Below are positions 35,770 through 44,082 of a stretch of DNA of 64,000 bases, piece by piece. Position 1 is the first letter of the stretch, and each line of letters starts with the position of its first letter. The notes below the pieces were generated by a model. That model was not told the DNA's origin. It saw only the letters and a program-made list of their open reading frames with translations, and made no database searches. The DNA comes from an uncultured Roseobacter sp. (GTDB lineage: Bacteria > Pseudomonadota > Alphaproteobacteria > Rhodobacterales > Rhodobacteraceae): positions 186,001-250,000 of the forward strand of contig NZ_CANLKW010000001.1 in assembly GCF_947491795.1 (NCBI RefSeq), read 5' to 3'. Both the position numbers and the translations under genes were made by a program.

Positions 35770-37191
35770 TTACAGCGCCTCCTGCGTTCTGACGGGTTGT
35801 TGAAAGGGGGTGTCGACGAGACGGCGGCGTGCCGCAGCGGCCTCGCGCGGGGCGAGACCATAGAAGGTCAGGGCCGGGCCGTCCATTTCCGCAGCTTCAA
35901 GAGCGGCGGGCAGGGCATCCAGCGTTGTCCCCAGCACGCGTTGTTCGGGACGCGAGGCGTTTTCGATGATGGTCACCGGCGTGTGCCGGTCGGCACCATG
36001 CATGATCAGCCGTCCCTGGATGAAGCGTGCGGATTTTTTGCCCATATAGATCGCTGCAACCTCGCCGGGGCGGGCCAGCGTATTCCAGTCGTGATCGGCA
36101 AAACCCCTGGTGTCGTGGCCGGTCAGGAACCGCACGGAGGAATTGCGCCCGCGTCTGGTCAGGCTCTGACCGATCTCGGCCACTGCGGCAGAGGCAGAGG
36201 TGATCCCGGGCACGATGTCCCAGCCGATCTGATGCGCATCAACCGCATCAATCTCTTCGTCCAGACGGCCAAAAACAGTGGCATCACCGGATTTCAGGCG
36301 TACGACCTGTGCACCGGTTTTGGCATGCTCGACAATCAGGTCGTTGATGTCGTCCTGCTTCATCGAAGGGCCAAAGCCTTCTTTGCCAGCGTCGATCATC
36401 ACGGCTTCGCGGCGGGCAAGCTCCAGCACCGGCTGGCTGATCAGGCGGTCATAGATCACCACGTCAGCCTCATCCAGCACGCGGCGGGCTTTCATGGTCA
36501 GCAGATCCGGATCACCGGGACCCGCGCCGACGAAATGCACATGGCCAGGGCGCGCTTTGCGGTCCAGGTGATCCGCAAGCAGGCTGTCCAGGCGTTTGCG
36601 GACCTCGATTTCGCCACCGCTGATCGCGGCGGGGCCCGCGTTGAAATAGTAATCGCGCCAGAAATCGCGGCGTGCGCGGCCAAAGGGCAGGGCGTCGGCC
36701 ATTTTGCGGAAACCCTTGCCGATACGCGCGAGCGGTCCCAGAGCGGCAGGCAGGCGCTCTTCGAGGTCCGCTTTGATCGCACGTGCCAGCACGGGGGCCG
36801 CGCCCTCGGTGCCGATGGCGATGGTGACCGGGTCCCGGTCGACGATGGCGGGGGTGATGAATTCGCTGTCCTGCAGATTGTCTACAACATTGATCAGCGC
36901 GCCATCTGCGCGGGCGATCCCGACGGTGCGTGCATCTGCGACTGCGTCCTCGTCAGCGGCGTAAAACAGCGCGGCACAGAGCGTGTCACCCGGTGCCATG
37001 GCGCGCGTCACAAGCCGCAGCCTGCCCTCACCGGCCCATTTCACGATCTCGGGTGCAGGATCGGGGCTGAAAACAGTGATATGACCTGTGGACTTCATCA
37101 GCAGGCGCAGTTTGGCCAGGGCTGCATCACCGCCACCGGACAGCACAATGCGCCGGCCTTGGACGCGCAGAAAGATGGGGAAATGATCCAT
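35770..37191 (-). CDS. cysG: Siroheme synthase (multifunctional CysG)
   Basis: Makes siroheme, the cofactor of the sulfite reductase encoded downstream. The N-terminal half (about 1-215) is the NAD-binding dehydrogenase/ferrochelatase part with VVLSGGGDAALAKLRLL-type fold and NVVDN near 101; the C-terminal half from about 217 is uroporphyrinogen-III methyltransferase, with VHFVGAGPGDPDLLT and VPGITSASAAVAEIG. The 473-residue length matches the full fusion enzyme. First gene of the cys operon; a regulator gene lies divergent to it. Confidence 0.95.
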   Translation of the reverse strand: MDHFPIFLRVQGRRIVLSGGGDAALAKLRLLMKSTGHITVFSPDPAPEIVKWAGEGRLRLVTRAMAPGDTLCAALFYAADEDAVADARTVGIARADGALINVVDNLQDSEFITPAIVDRDPVTIAIGTEGAAPVLARAIKADLEERLPAALGPLARIGKGFRKMADALPFGRARRDFWRDYYFNAGPAAISGGEIEVRKRLDSLLADHLDRKARPGHVHFVGAGPGDPDLLTMKARRVLDEADVVIYDRLISQPVLELARREAVMIDAGKEGFGPSMKQDDINDLIVEHAKTGAQVVRLKSGDATVFGRLDEEIDAVDAHQIGWDIVPGITSASAAVAEIGQSLTRRGRNSSVRFLTGHDTRGFADHDWNTLARPGEVAAIYMGKKSARFIQGRLIMHGADRHTPVTIIENASRPEQRVLGTTLDALPAALEAAEMDGPALTFYGLAPREAAAARRRLVDTPFQQPVRTQEAL

Positions 37192-37272
37192 GTGGTCGTC
37201 TTTCTCTGATTTCTTGCGCTCAATATAGGAAATATTCCCGGTATTGCGCCATAGTTGCCTGTTGAAAAGGAC

Positions 37273-37306
37273 GTTTGTTCTGTTTTAGGTTCATGAGAGA
37301 ACAAAC
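37273..37306. promoter_or_regulatory. Perfect inverted repeat between cysG and the Lrp gene
   Basis: GTTTGTTCT (37273-37281) and AGAACAAAC (37298-37306) form a 9-base-pair inverted repeat with a 16-base gap, lying in the 140-base divergent region. It is a good candidate operator for the Lrp-family regulator encoded just beside it, or for a cysteine-pathway regulator. Confidence 0.55.
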
Positions 37307-37331
37307 ACCCCAATTCAGTGGAGATGATGGA

Positions 37332-37799
37332 ATGGCAGTTCGGATGGATGAGACAGACCGGAAAATCCTTGCAGAGCTGCAGCGGGATGCCGGCCAGTCA
37401 CTGGACGAAATCGCGGCCAAAACAGGCTCCTCCAAGACGCCGGTGTGGAACCGGATTCGGAAAATGCGGGACGCGGGGATCATTGGTCAACAGACCTTTG
37501 TGCTGGATGCCGAAGCGCTCGGGTATGAGGCCTGCTTTTTTGTTCTGATCCGGACCTCAGAGCATGAGGCCGACTGGCAGGCGCGGTTTCTGAAAGCGCT
37601 GCGCGACCGCCCGGAAGTACAGGAAGCGCACCGTCTGGCAGGGGATATCGACTATATTCTGAAAGTAAGAGTGAAGAATGCGCGCGCCTATGATGCGTTC
37701 TATCAGGCGCTGATCTCGGAGGTGCGGGTACATAATGTCACAGCGTTGCTGTCGATGGAGGAAATTAAATCCACCACGATGCTGCCATTGGAGGTCTGA
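37332..37799 (+). CDS. Lrp/AsnC family regulator, probably of the cys operon
   Basis: A 155-residue Lrp/AsnC regulator. The N-terminal helix-turn-helix is DETDRKILAELQRDAGQSLD...TGSSKTPVWNRIRKM; the RAM effector domain follows (VQEAHRLAGDIDYILKVRV, then VTALLSMEEIKSTTMLPL). It is divergent from cysG, and a regulator of this type next to the sulfate-reduction genes is typical of roseobacters. It probably senses an amino acid such as cysteine, but this is inference. ATG at 37332 is used; one at 37344 is also possible. Confidence 0.9.
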   Translation: MAVRMDETDRKILAELQRDAGQSLDEIAAKTGSSKTPVWNRIRKMRDAGIIGQQTFVLDAEALGYEACFFVLIRTSEHEADWQARFLKALRDRPEVQEAHRLAGDIDYILKVRVKNARAYDAFYQALISEVRVHNVTALLSMEEIKSTTMLPLEV

Positions 37800-37805
37800 T
37801 CCAAA

Positions 37806-37854
37806 GGCGCGGCTGCGCCGCACACCATACTGCCGGGACACGCCGGGGCGTGTC
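37806..37854. repeat. Two adjacent perfect hairpins between the Lrp and P450 genes
   Basis: GGCGC-GGCT-GCGCC (37806-37819) and GACACGCC-GG-GGCGTGTC (37837-37854) lie between two convergent genes. No T-run follows, so these are hairpins of unknown role or a Rho-type terminator region. Confidence 0.45.
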
Positions 37855-37866
37855 TGGGGGTGGCGG

Positions 37867-39048
37867 CTATGGTGTGACCAGAAGACGTGTCAGGCCGTGG
37901 AAGTGGTACATGTCAGCGTAGCAGGGTTGTTCCGCGCGTTTCAGATCAGGGCAGCGTTCAATAAGGTGCCGCAACCCCATCTGAAGTTCGAGCCGCGCAA
38001 GCGGCGCGCCCACGCAGAAATGCAGGCCACCCCCGAAGGCCGTATGGGGCTGCACCTGTCGGAATGGATCAAACCGGTCCGGGTCGGGCCACCGGGCCGG
38101 ATCGCGGCCGGCACTGCCCAGCATCAGCGCAACTTCCTGCCCGGCCCGGAGGATGTGGCCACCCACGTTGATATCCTCATAGGCAAACCGGGTGAACATA
38201 TGCAGTGGCGGATCAAACCGCAGCACTTCCTCGACCGTTCCGGCGATGTGCGCGGGGCTCAGCGCGCTGGCGTCAGGTTTGATCTCCAGCAGGCATTTCA
38301 CAGCATTCCCCATGGTGTGAACCGTCGCCTCATGCCCGGCATTTAACAACAGAATGCAGGTGCCGATCATTTCGTCACGGCTGAGCCTGTCGCCGTCTTC
38401 CTCGGCGGCGATCAGATGGGTGATCAGATCATCGCGTGGTTCACTGCGCCGCTCATCGATATATCCGGACAGAAAGGCCGAGAATTCGGCGGCGGCGGCA
38501 TTGGCGGCAACCTCTGTCTGATGCGTACGTCCGGCCTGGTACATGGCGACCATGGTGTTGGACCATCGCAGAAGATCGTCAGACATGCTCTCGGGCACAC
38601 CAAGCAGGCGCGCGATAATGCGCACGGGCAGGGCGGTGCAGTATGCGGGTATCAGATCAAAGGTGTCTGGCGGAAAGCCGTCGAGCAGATCGGCGCATAT
38701 CGCGGTAATGTCCGGTGCCAGCGCCCTGATCCGCCGCGAAGTGAACGCGCGCAGGACCAGACCGCGCAGGCGGGTGTGCCGGGGAGGTTCCAGATCCAGC
38801 ATCGAATGCTGTTCCACGCTGGCAAAGGCCGTCAGGTGATCCGGCACCGTCGTCTCCTGCCCGGCGGGGCGGGCACGGCCCAGGCGGCGGTCCCGCAACA
38901 ACGCGCTGACCGTTGCCGCATCGAACACAGCCATCATGCCATAGTCTTCCCAGTACCGGACCGGGTCGCCCTGCAGCACACGGGCATAAAGCGCATAGGG
39001 ATCCTGAACGAATGCGGGATCGAGCGGAGACTGTCTGAGTACTTTCAT
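37867..39048 (-). CDS. Cytochrome P450
   Basis: A 393-residue soluble bacterial P450 monooxygenase. The I-helix oxygen-activation motif is LLNAGHEATVH, the K-helix ExxR is EEVLR and the heme loop with the proximal cysteine is FGGGLHFCVGAPLAR. No ferredoxin or reductase gene is next to it; the general fpr lies about 5 kb away. The substrate cannot be told from sequence. It is divergent from dctB, with 59 bases between. Confidence 0.93.
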   Translation of the reverse strand: MKVLRQSPLDPAFVQDPYALYARVLQGDPVRYWEDYGMMAVFDAATVSALLRDRRLGRARPAGQETTVPDHLTAFASVEQHSMLDLEPPRHTRLRGLVLRAFTSRRIRALAPDITAICADLLDGFPPDTFDLIPAYCTALPVRIIARLLGVPESMSDDLLRWSNTMVAMYQAGRTHQTEVAANAAAAEFSAFLSGYIDERRSEPRDDLITHLIAAEEDGDRLSRDEMIGTCILLLNAGHEATVHTMGNAVKCLLEIKPDASALSPAHIAGTVEEVLRFDPPLHMFTRFAYEDINVGGHILRAGQEVALMLGSAGRDPARWPDPDRFDPFRQVQPHTAFGGGLHFCVGAPLARLELQMGLRHLIERCPDLKRAEQPCYADMYHFHGLTRLLVTP

Positions 39049-39107
39049 GTCGCCGATAAAGACCCCGCGCTCTGGTCAAGGCAAGGGGGGCTTTGTAGTC
39101 TGCGCGC

Positions 39108-40856
39108 ATGAAACGTCACGTTGTGCAACGCTTTGCCATGATCAGCGTCTTTCTGCTCGCTGTGGCCGCCCTCTCAGCGGGGGTGTGGCGCTACGGGTAT
39201 CTGCAGGCGCTGGACCAGCTGGCGCGCCAGGGGCGGGGAGATCTTGCCCTGGCCAGCGACCGTCTGGTCGGACAACTGCAGCGCTACAGAGAGCTGGCAG
39301 TGCTGCTGGCGGATCATCCGGTGATGGCGCTGCTGGAACAGGGCGACGGCACCGGTGAGGCTTCGGCATTGTTCCTCAGTGTTGCGGACAAAACCGCAGC
39401 GCTGGATGTGATGTACGTCGATCAGCAGGGGCGCGTGCTGGCCGCGGCCCACAGCGCTCCGGGCGCAGACCTGAGTGCTGCGCCCTATATCAGACGCGCG
39501 CAGCAGGGCGCGCTGGGATGGGGGCATGGCATTGGCACCCCGCTCCCGGCCCGGGCATACTATTACGCGGCGCCGGCTTTTGGTGCCGACGGGCGGGTCA
39601 CGGGCAGTGTCGTGGTTGCGGTCAGTATCTCGTCGATCGAAGACGCCTGGCGCGGCGGTTTCCGGTCTGTGTTTTTCACGGATGCCGCGGGGGCTGTCTT
39701 TGTGAGCAACCGGACGGATCTTGTGGGCTGGACCCGCGCGCCTGATGGACCGGGCCTGCAACCTGATGATGGCAGTGCGCTGCCTTTTGACAGCTATGAA
39801 ACCGGCGGGCACGAGGTCTGGCAGGTCGGCTGGGGCCCGTATCTGCCCGAAAACGCTCTGCATCTGACAAAAGAGCTGCCGGTGATCGGCCTGACCGGAG
39901 AGGTGCTTTTGGATGTATCTCCGGCCCGGCGGCTGGCGGCGCTTCAGGCGGCGGCCCTGGCGGCGCTGTGCCTTGCCTTTGGGGCCTTTCTCTTTCTGGC
40001 GACCGAGCGGCGCCGCACTCTGTCGCTTGCCAATACCGCCCTTGAGGAACGGGTGGCACGTCGTACGGCCGCCCTGTCTGATATCAACGCAGCCCTGCGG
40101 GCCGAGGCAGCCGAACGGGAAGAAGCGCAGGCCGCTCTGGCGCGCGCGCAGGACGATCTGGCGCGTGCCAGCCGCCTCAGCGCTCTGGGTCAGATGAGCG
40201 CCGGGATCAGTCACGAACTGAACCAGCCGCTTATGGCGATCCGGTCTTTTGCGGAAAACGCGGTGCTCTTTATGGAGCGGGGCCAGGCAGAACGCGCGTC
40301 AGAAAACCTGACACGTATTTCAGATATGGCGCGCCGGATGGGGCGTATCATCAAAAACCTGCGTGCCTTTTCAAAGCAGCAGACCGAACCGGTCACCCGG
40401 GTGGACGTGGTTGCGGCGCTTGAGACGGCGCTGGAAATGACCGGGCCCAGGTTGCGCGATATGCAGGTTGAGGTTGTCTTTGACAGGCCACCCGGGCCGG
40501 TCTGGGCCCAGGGTGGCGAGGTACGGCTGGTCCAGGTCTTTGTAAATCTTGTCTCCAACGCCCTGGATGCGATGAAAGAGATACCGGACCGCAGGCTGGA
40601 GATTGGCATTACCCCGGGCACAACACTGTGCATCGCTTTGCGTGATTTCGGACCAGGGATTGCCGAACCTGAGAAGGTTTTTGATCCGTTTTACTCGACA
40701 AAAGAAGTGGGTGCCTCGGAAGGTATGGGGCTTGGCCTGTCCATTTCTTACGGCATCATCCAGAGTTTTGGCGGTGATATCCGGGTGAGCAACAGCGCGC
40801 CGGGTGCCCTTTTTGTGGTCGAGATCAATCCCTGGCAGGAGCAGGAGGCCGCATGA
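39108..40856 (+). CDS. dctB: C4-dicarboxylate sensor histidine kinase
   Basis: A 582-residue membrane histidine kinase. One helix lies near the N-terminus (VFLLAVAALSAGVWRY area), a periplasmic PDC/CACHE sensor domain follows (about 35-280), then a second helix (ALAALCLAFGAFLFLA). The phosphorylated histidine is H369 in GISHELNQPLMAIR. The ATPase motifs are VNLVSNALDAM, DFGPGI and GMGLGLSISY. It senses dicarboxylates and controls dctD, whose start overlaps its stop (ATGA). Confidence 0.92.
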   Translation: MKRHVVQRFAMISVFLLAVAALSAGVWRYGYLQALDQLARQGRGDLALASDRLVGQLQRYRELAVLLADHPVMALLEQGDGTGEASALFLSVADKTAALDVMYVDQQGRVLAAAHSAPGADLSAAPYIRRAQQGALGWGHGIGTPLPARAYYYAAPAFGADGRVTGSVVVAVSISSIEDAWRGGFRSVFFTDAAGAVFVSNRTDLVGWTRAPDGPGLQPDDGSALPFDSYETGGHEVWQVGWGPYLPENALHLTKELPVIGLTGEVLLDVSPARRLAALQAAALAALCLAFGAFLFLATERRRTLSLANTALEERVARRTAALSDINAALRAEAAEREEAQAALARAQDDLARASRLSALGQMSAGISHELNQPLMAIRSFAENAVLFMERGQAERASENLTRISDMARRMGRIIKNLRAFSKQQTEPVTRVDVVAALETALEMTGPRLRDMQVEVVFDRPPGPVWAQGGEVRLVQVFVNLVSNALDAMKEIPDRRLEIGITPGTTLCIALRDFGPGIAEPEKVFDPFYSTKEVGASEGMGLGLSISYGIIQSFGGDIRVSNSAPGALFVVEINPWQEQEAA

Positions 40857-42082
40857 GGCAGGTTCTTGTGGTCGACGATGACGCCCCGGTGCGCGATGCT
40901 CTGGCGCAGACGCTGGAGCTGGCGGATCTGCAGCCTGTCACGGCAGGATCCTTTGTGGCTGCACGGGATCACATCACCCGCGATTTCGAAGGGGTCATTC
41001 TGTCTGATCTGCGGATGCCCGGGCGCGACGGTTTCCATCTGTTGTCCTATGCGCATGAGCAGGATCCGGAACTGCCTGTGATCCTGCTGACCGGCGAGGG
41101 GGACATTCCGACGGCGATGAAGGCTGTCGGGCAGGGCGCGTTCGACTTTCTGGAAAAACCCTGCGCTCCCGCGGATCTGCTGGCTGTACTGGAGCGGGCT
41201 CTCAGGACGCGGCAGCTGGTTCTCGACAACCGCCATCTGCGCGCACTTGTGGCCACCGGCGATCCGGCAGCGCGCATGCTCTTTGGCACGTCGCAACTGG
41301 CCGAAGGTCTGCGTGCACGTGTGCGCCGGGTGGCTCTGACGGAAACCGAAGTGCTGGTCACAGGCGCACCGGGCGCCGGTATCTCAAAAGTGGCCGAGGT
41401 CATTCACCTGTGCTCAGCCCGTTCCAAGGCACCGTTCGTGAAACGCGCGGGCGCCTCGCTGCAGGTAAAGGACCTGCTTGATGCGCTTGAGGCCGCACGC
41501 ACCGGCAGTCTCTTTGTGGACGAGATCACGCTGATGCCCGCGCAGACACAGCTTGCGCTGATGGAGGCAATGGACACCGGTACGCCGACGCGCGTGATTG
41601 CCGGGTCGCACCGGGATCTCGCCGCCAGTGTGGCCGAGGGGCAGTTGCACTCTGATCTCTACTACCGGCTCGACGTGACACCGGTGCGCATTCCCTCGCT
41701 GTCCGAGCGTCCGGAAGACATTCCGGTTCTGTTCCGGCACTATGTGGCGCAGGCCTGTGAGCAGGCGGGTCTTGATGCGCCGGATATCACTCCGCAGGTG
41801 GTCGCGGGGCTGATGGCGCGGGACTGGCCGGGTAACGCGAGGGCGTTGATGTCCGAGGCGATGCGTTTTGCGCTGGGTCTGGGGGAGGACGATAAACCAG
41901 ATGCCGCACTCGGGCTTGCCGAGCAGATGGCCCAGGTGGAACAGAGCCTGCTGGAACAGGCCCTGCGGCGTACCGGCGGACAGGCCAGCCGCGCGGCACA
42001 GGCGCTGAAACTCCCGCGCAAGACCTTTTACGACAAACTGGCCCGCTACGGGATTCGCCCCGAAGACTACCGACCCGAATAG
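40853..42082 (+). CDS. dctD: DctD-type response regulator lacking the GAFTGA loop
   Basis: A 409-residue regulator with a receiver domain (1-120, phosphorylatable D52 in LSDLRMPGRDG), an AAA+ domain and a C-terminal Fis-type helix-turn-helix (GGQASRAAQALKLPRKTFYDKL). The AAA+ part is degenerate: the Walker A position reads GAPGAGIS (171-178), and the stretch between FVKRAGASL and the Walker B-like SLFVDEITL has no GAFTGA sigma-54 contact loop. It therefore probably does not work through sigma-54 as classical DctD does. Adjacent dctPQM is the natural target. Confidence 0.9.
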   Translation: MRQVLVVDDDAPVRDALAQTLELADLQPVTAGSFVAARDHITRDFEGVILSDLRMPGRDGFHLLSYAHEQDPELPVILLTGEGDIPTAMKAVGQGAFDFLEKPCAPADLLAVLERALRTRQLVLDNRHLRALVATGDPAARMLFGTSQLAEGLRARVRRVALTETEVLVTGAPGAGISKVAEVIHLCSARSKAPFVKRAGASLQVKDLLDALEAARTGSLFVDEITLMPAQTQLALMEAMDTGTPTRVIAGSHRDLAASVAEGQLHSDLYYRLDVTPVRIPSLSERPEDIPVLFRHYVAQACEQAGLDAPDITPQVVAGLMARDWPGNARALMSEAMRFALGLGEDDKPDAALGLAEQMAQVEQSLLEQALRRTGGQASRAAQALKLPRKTFYDKLARYGIRPEDYRPE

Positions 42083-42328
42083 TGTGTGGAAAAACGCACA
42101 CATATGGGTGATGCTGTGCGAAACACCGCACAACACTTCGGTGGATGGCCGAAAAAACCCCAGATATATATGTTTTAAACATTTGAAATAAAATAACAAA
42201 TATCTGAAATTCCCACCCGGCAACGTGGCTCTTGCGGTCCTGCTGTCAAAGCTGTTTGATACTCTCAGCGCACCCTGAACCGGTGCCTTATCAAGTCTGA
42301 AACAGACAGATTTCCTGGGAGGAAACCA
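42083..42328. promoter_or_regulatory. Promoter region of dctPQM, AT-rich with inverted repeats
   Basis: This 246-base gap has GTGTG-TGGAAAAACG-CACAC and TGTGCG-AAACAC-CGCACA hairpins near the start (about 42083-42131) and an AT-rich stretch with the odd-length palindrome ATGTTT-T-AAACAT (42170-42182). I did not find a sigma-54 -24/-12 promoter, which fits the loop-less DctD. Binding sites are not proven. Confidence 0.45.
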
Positions 42329-43330
42329 ATGAAAATTTTCACAGCGGCGCTCACCGCGCTGACCCTTTCTGTAAGTGCATCTGCCGTTGCCGCGGCCTGC
42401 GATGACGGCGAGGTTGTCATCAAATTCAGCCACGTGACAAACACGGACCGTCACCCCAAAGGCATCGCGGCAACGCTGCTGCAGGACCGGGTAAACGAAG
42501 AGATGAACGGTAAAGCCTGTATGGAGGTTTTCCCGAACTCGACACTCTATAACGATGACCAGGTGCTCGAGGCCCTGCTGCAGGGTGATGTTCAGATGGC
42601 GGCGCCGTCACTGTCCAAGTTCGAGCAGTTCACCAAGGTGTTCCGCATCTTCGATCTGCCGTTCATGTTCAAGAACATCGATGCAGTTGACGCGTTCCAG
42701 AACTCGGAAACCGGTCAGGCGATGAAAGAATCCATGACCCGTCGCGGCCTGATTGGTCTGGCGTTCTGGCACAACGGAATGAAGCAGATGTCTGCCAATG
42801 TGCCGCTCAACAGCCCGTCCGACGCGGATGGTCTCAAGTTCCGCGTGCAGAACTCTGACGTGCTCAAGGCACAGATGGCGGCTCTGGGTGGCTCACCCCA
42901 GCCGATGGCCTTCTCGGAAGTATACGGCGCGCTTCAAACCGGCGTTGTCGACGGTCAGGAGAACACATGGTCCAATATTTACGGCCAGAAGTTCTTTGAG
43001 GTGCAGGACGGCATCACCGAAACCAACCACGGTATCATCGACTATATGCTCGTAACCTCCACCGACTGGTTCGACAGCCTGGATGCAGATGTGCGCGACC
43101 AGCTGTCAACGATTGTTGCCGAAGTGACCGCGTCACGGAACGCCGAATCCACAGCTGTGAACAACGAAGCCAAGGCCGCGATCATAGAAGCGGGCGGCGT
43201 TGTGCGCCAGCTGGATGATGCGCAGCGGGCAGAGTGGGTCGCGACCATGAAGCCGGTCTGGGAGCAGTTCAAGGACGACGTCGGTCAGGAAAACATCGAC
43301 GCAGCCCAGGCGATCAACGCAGGCTTCTGA
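42329..43330 (+). CDS. dctP: TRAP transporter solute-binding protein, C4-dicarboxylate type
   Basis: A 333-residue exported binding protein of a TRAP transporter. The signal peptide is MKIFTAALTALTLSVSASAVAA. The mature domain begins CDDGEVVIKFSHVTNTDRHPKG, and the family segment FRVQNSDVLKAQMAALGGSPQPM and VDGQENTWSNIYGQKFF shows the conserved arginine for the carboxylate and the DctP fold. GGAGGAAACCA precedes the ATG. A hairpin follows the gene, so it is probably made in excess over DctQM. Confidence 0.93.
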   Translation: MKIFTAALTALTLSVSASAVAAACDDGEVVIKFSHVTNTDRHPKGIAATLLQDRVNEEMNGKACMEVFPNSTLYNDDQVLEALLQGDVQMAAPSLSKFEQFTKVFRIFDLPFMFKNIDAVDAFQNSETGQAMKESMTRRGLIGLAFWHNGMKQMSANVPLNSPSDADGLKFRVQNSDVLKAQMAALGGSPQPMAFSEVYGALQTGVVDGQENTWSNIYGQKFFEVQDGITETNHGIIDYMLVTSTDWFDSLDADVRDQLSTIVAEVTASRNAESTAVNNEAKAAIIEAGGVVRQLDDAQRAEWVATMKPVWEQFKDDVGQENIDAAQAINAGF

Positions 43331-43348
43331 AGCTTTTAAGACAAGACA

Positions 43349-43382
43349 GTCCGGTCCCGCGTGCTGCGGGGCCGGACATTTT
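43349..43382 (+). terminator. Hairpin attenuator between dctP and dctQ
   Basis: GTCCGGTCCCGC / GCGGGGCCGGAC form a 12-base-pair stem (one G-T pair) with loop GTGCT, followed by ATTTTAC. It probably stops part of the transcripts, or protects dctP mRNA, allowing higher levels of the binding protein than of the membrane subunits. Confidence 0.75.
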
Positions 43383-43398
43383 ACAGCGGGAGGGGCAT

Positions 43399-44079
43399 AT
43401 GGCGCATTCCTGGGAGGCGGAAACGCTTTTGGGACGCATGGTCAATGAGATTGAGGAGACCGCCATTGCGCTGATCCTCGGGCTGATGACCATTCTGACA
43501 TTCATCAATGTGGTGCTGCGGTACGGGTTTAACACCGGGATCATCTGGGGGCTTGAGGCGGTTACATTTCTCTTCGCCTGGCTGGTGCTTTTTGGTGTGA
43601 GCTACTGTGTAAAGGTCACAGCGCACCTGGGTGTCGATGCGGTTATCAACCTCTTTTCGCCGCCCATCCGGCGGACTTTGGCCCTCGCTGCTGCTGCCGT
43701 TTGCCTTGCCTATGCGGCCCTGGTGTTCAAGGGCGCCTGGGACTACTGGGCCCCCTTTGCCGGCTTTGACGCGACATCCGGGCGCTGGTTCCCGACAGGT
43801 TTTGAGAACAGCAGGGATCAGGCCTGGTATGAAGTCATCGATATGCCCATGCCCGAATGGCTGCGGTGGATCGAGCCCATTTTCAACATGGGCGAAGAAT
43901 ACGAAAAAATTCCGCGCTTTATTCCGTATGCGATGCTGCCTTTTGGTATGGGGCTGCTGTTGTTTCGCTTCATTCAGGCGACGGTACGTGTCTGGAACGG
44001 CACGCAGACCAGCCTGATCGTCAGCCACGAGGCCGAAGACGAAGTTGAAGCCGTCAAACACATGAACGCAGGGAAGTAA
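43399..44079 (+). CDS. dctQ: TRAP transporter small membrane subunit
   Basis: A 226-residue DctQ-type subunit with four hydrophobic helices (ALILGLMTILTFINVVLRY, FLFAWLVLFGVSYCV, a third around LALAAAAVCLAYAALVF, and FIPYAMLPFGMGLLLF). It includes a loop insertion of about 50 residues between helices 3 and 4 (DYWAPFAGFDATSGRWFP), longer than in the smallest members but seen in dicarboxylate systems. dctM starts 4 bases after its stop. Confidence 0.9.
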   Translation: MAHSWEAETLLGRMVNEIEETAIALILGLMTILTFINVVLRYGFNTGIIWGLEAVTFLFAWLVLFGVSYCVKVTAHLGVDAVINLFSPPIRRTLALAAAAVCLAYAALVFKGAWDYWAPFAGFDATSGRWFPTGFENSRDQAWYEVIDMPMPEWLRWIEPIFNMGEEYEKIPRFIPYAMLPFGMGLLLFRFIQATVRVWNGTQTSLIVSHEAEDEVEAVKHMNAGK

Positions 44080-44082
44080 GCC

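Noticed and set aside
35731..37209. 492-codon plus-strand frame opposite cysG
   Set aside because: Antisense shadow; cysG is unambiguous and the operon order is conserved.
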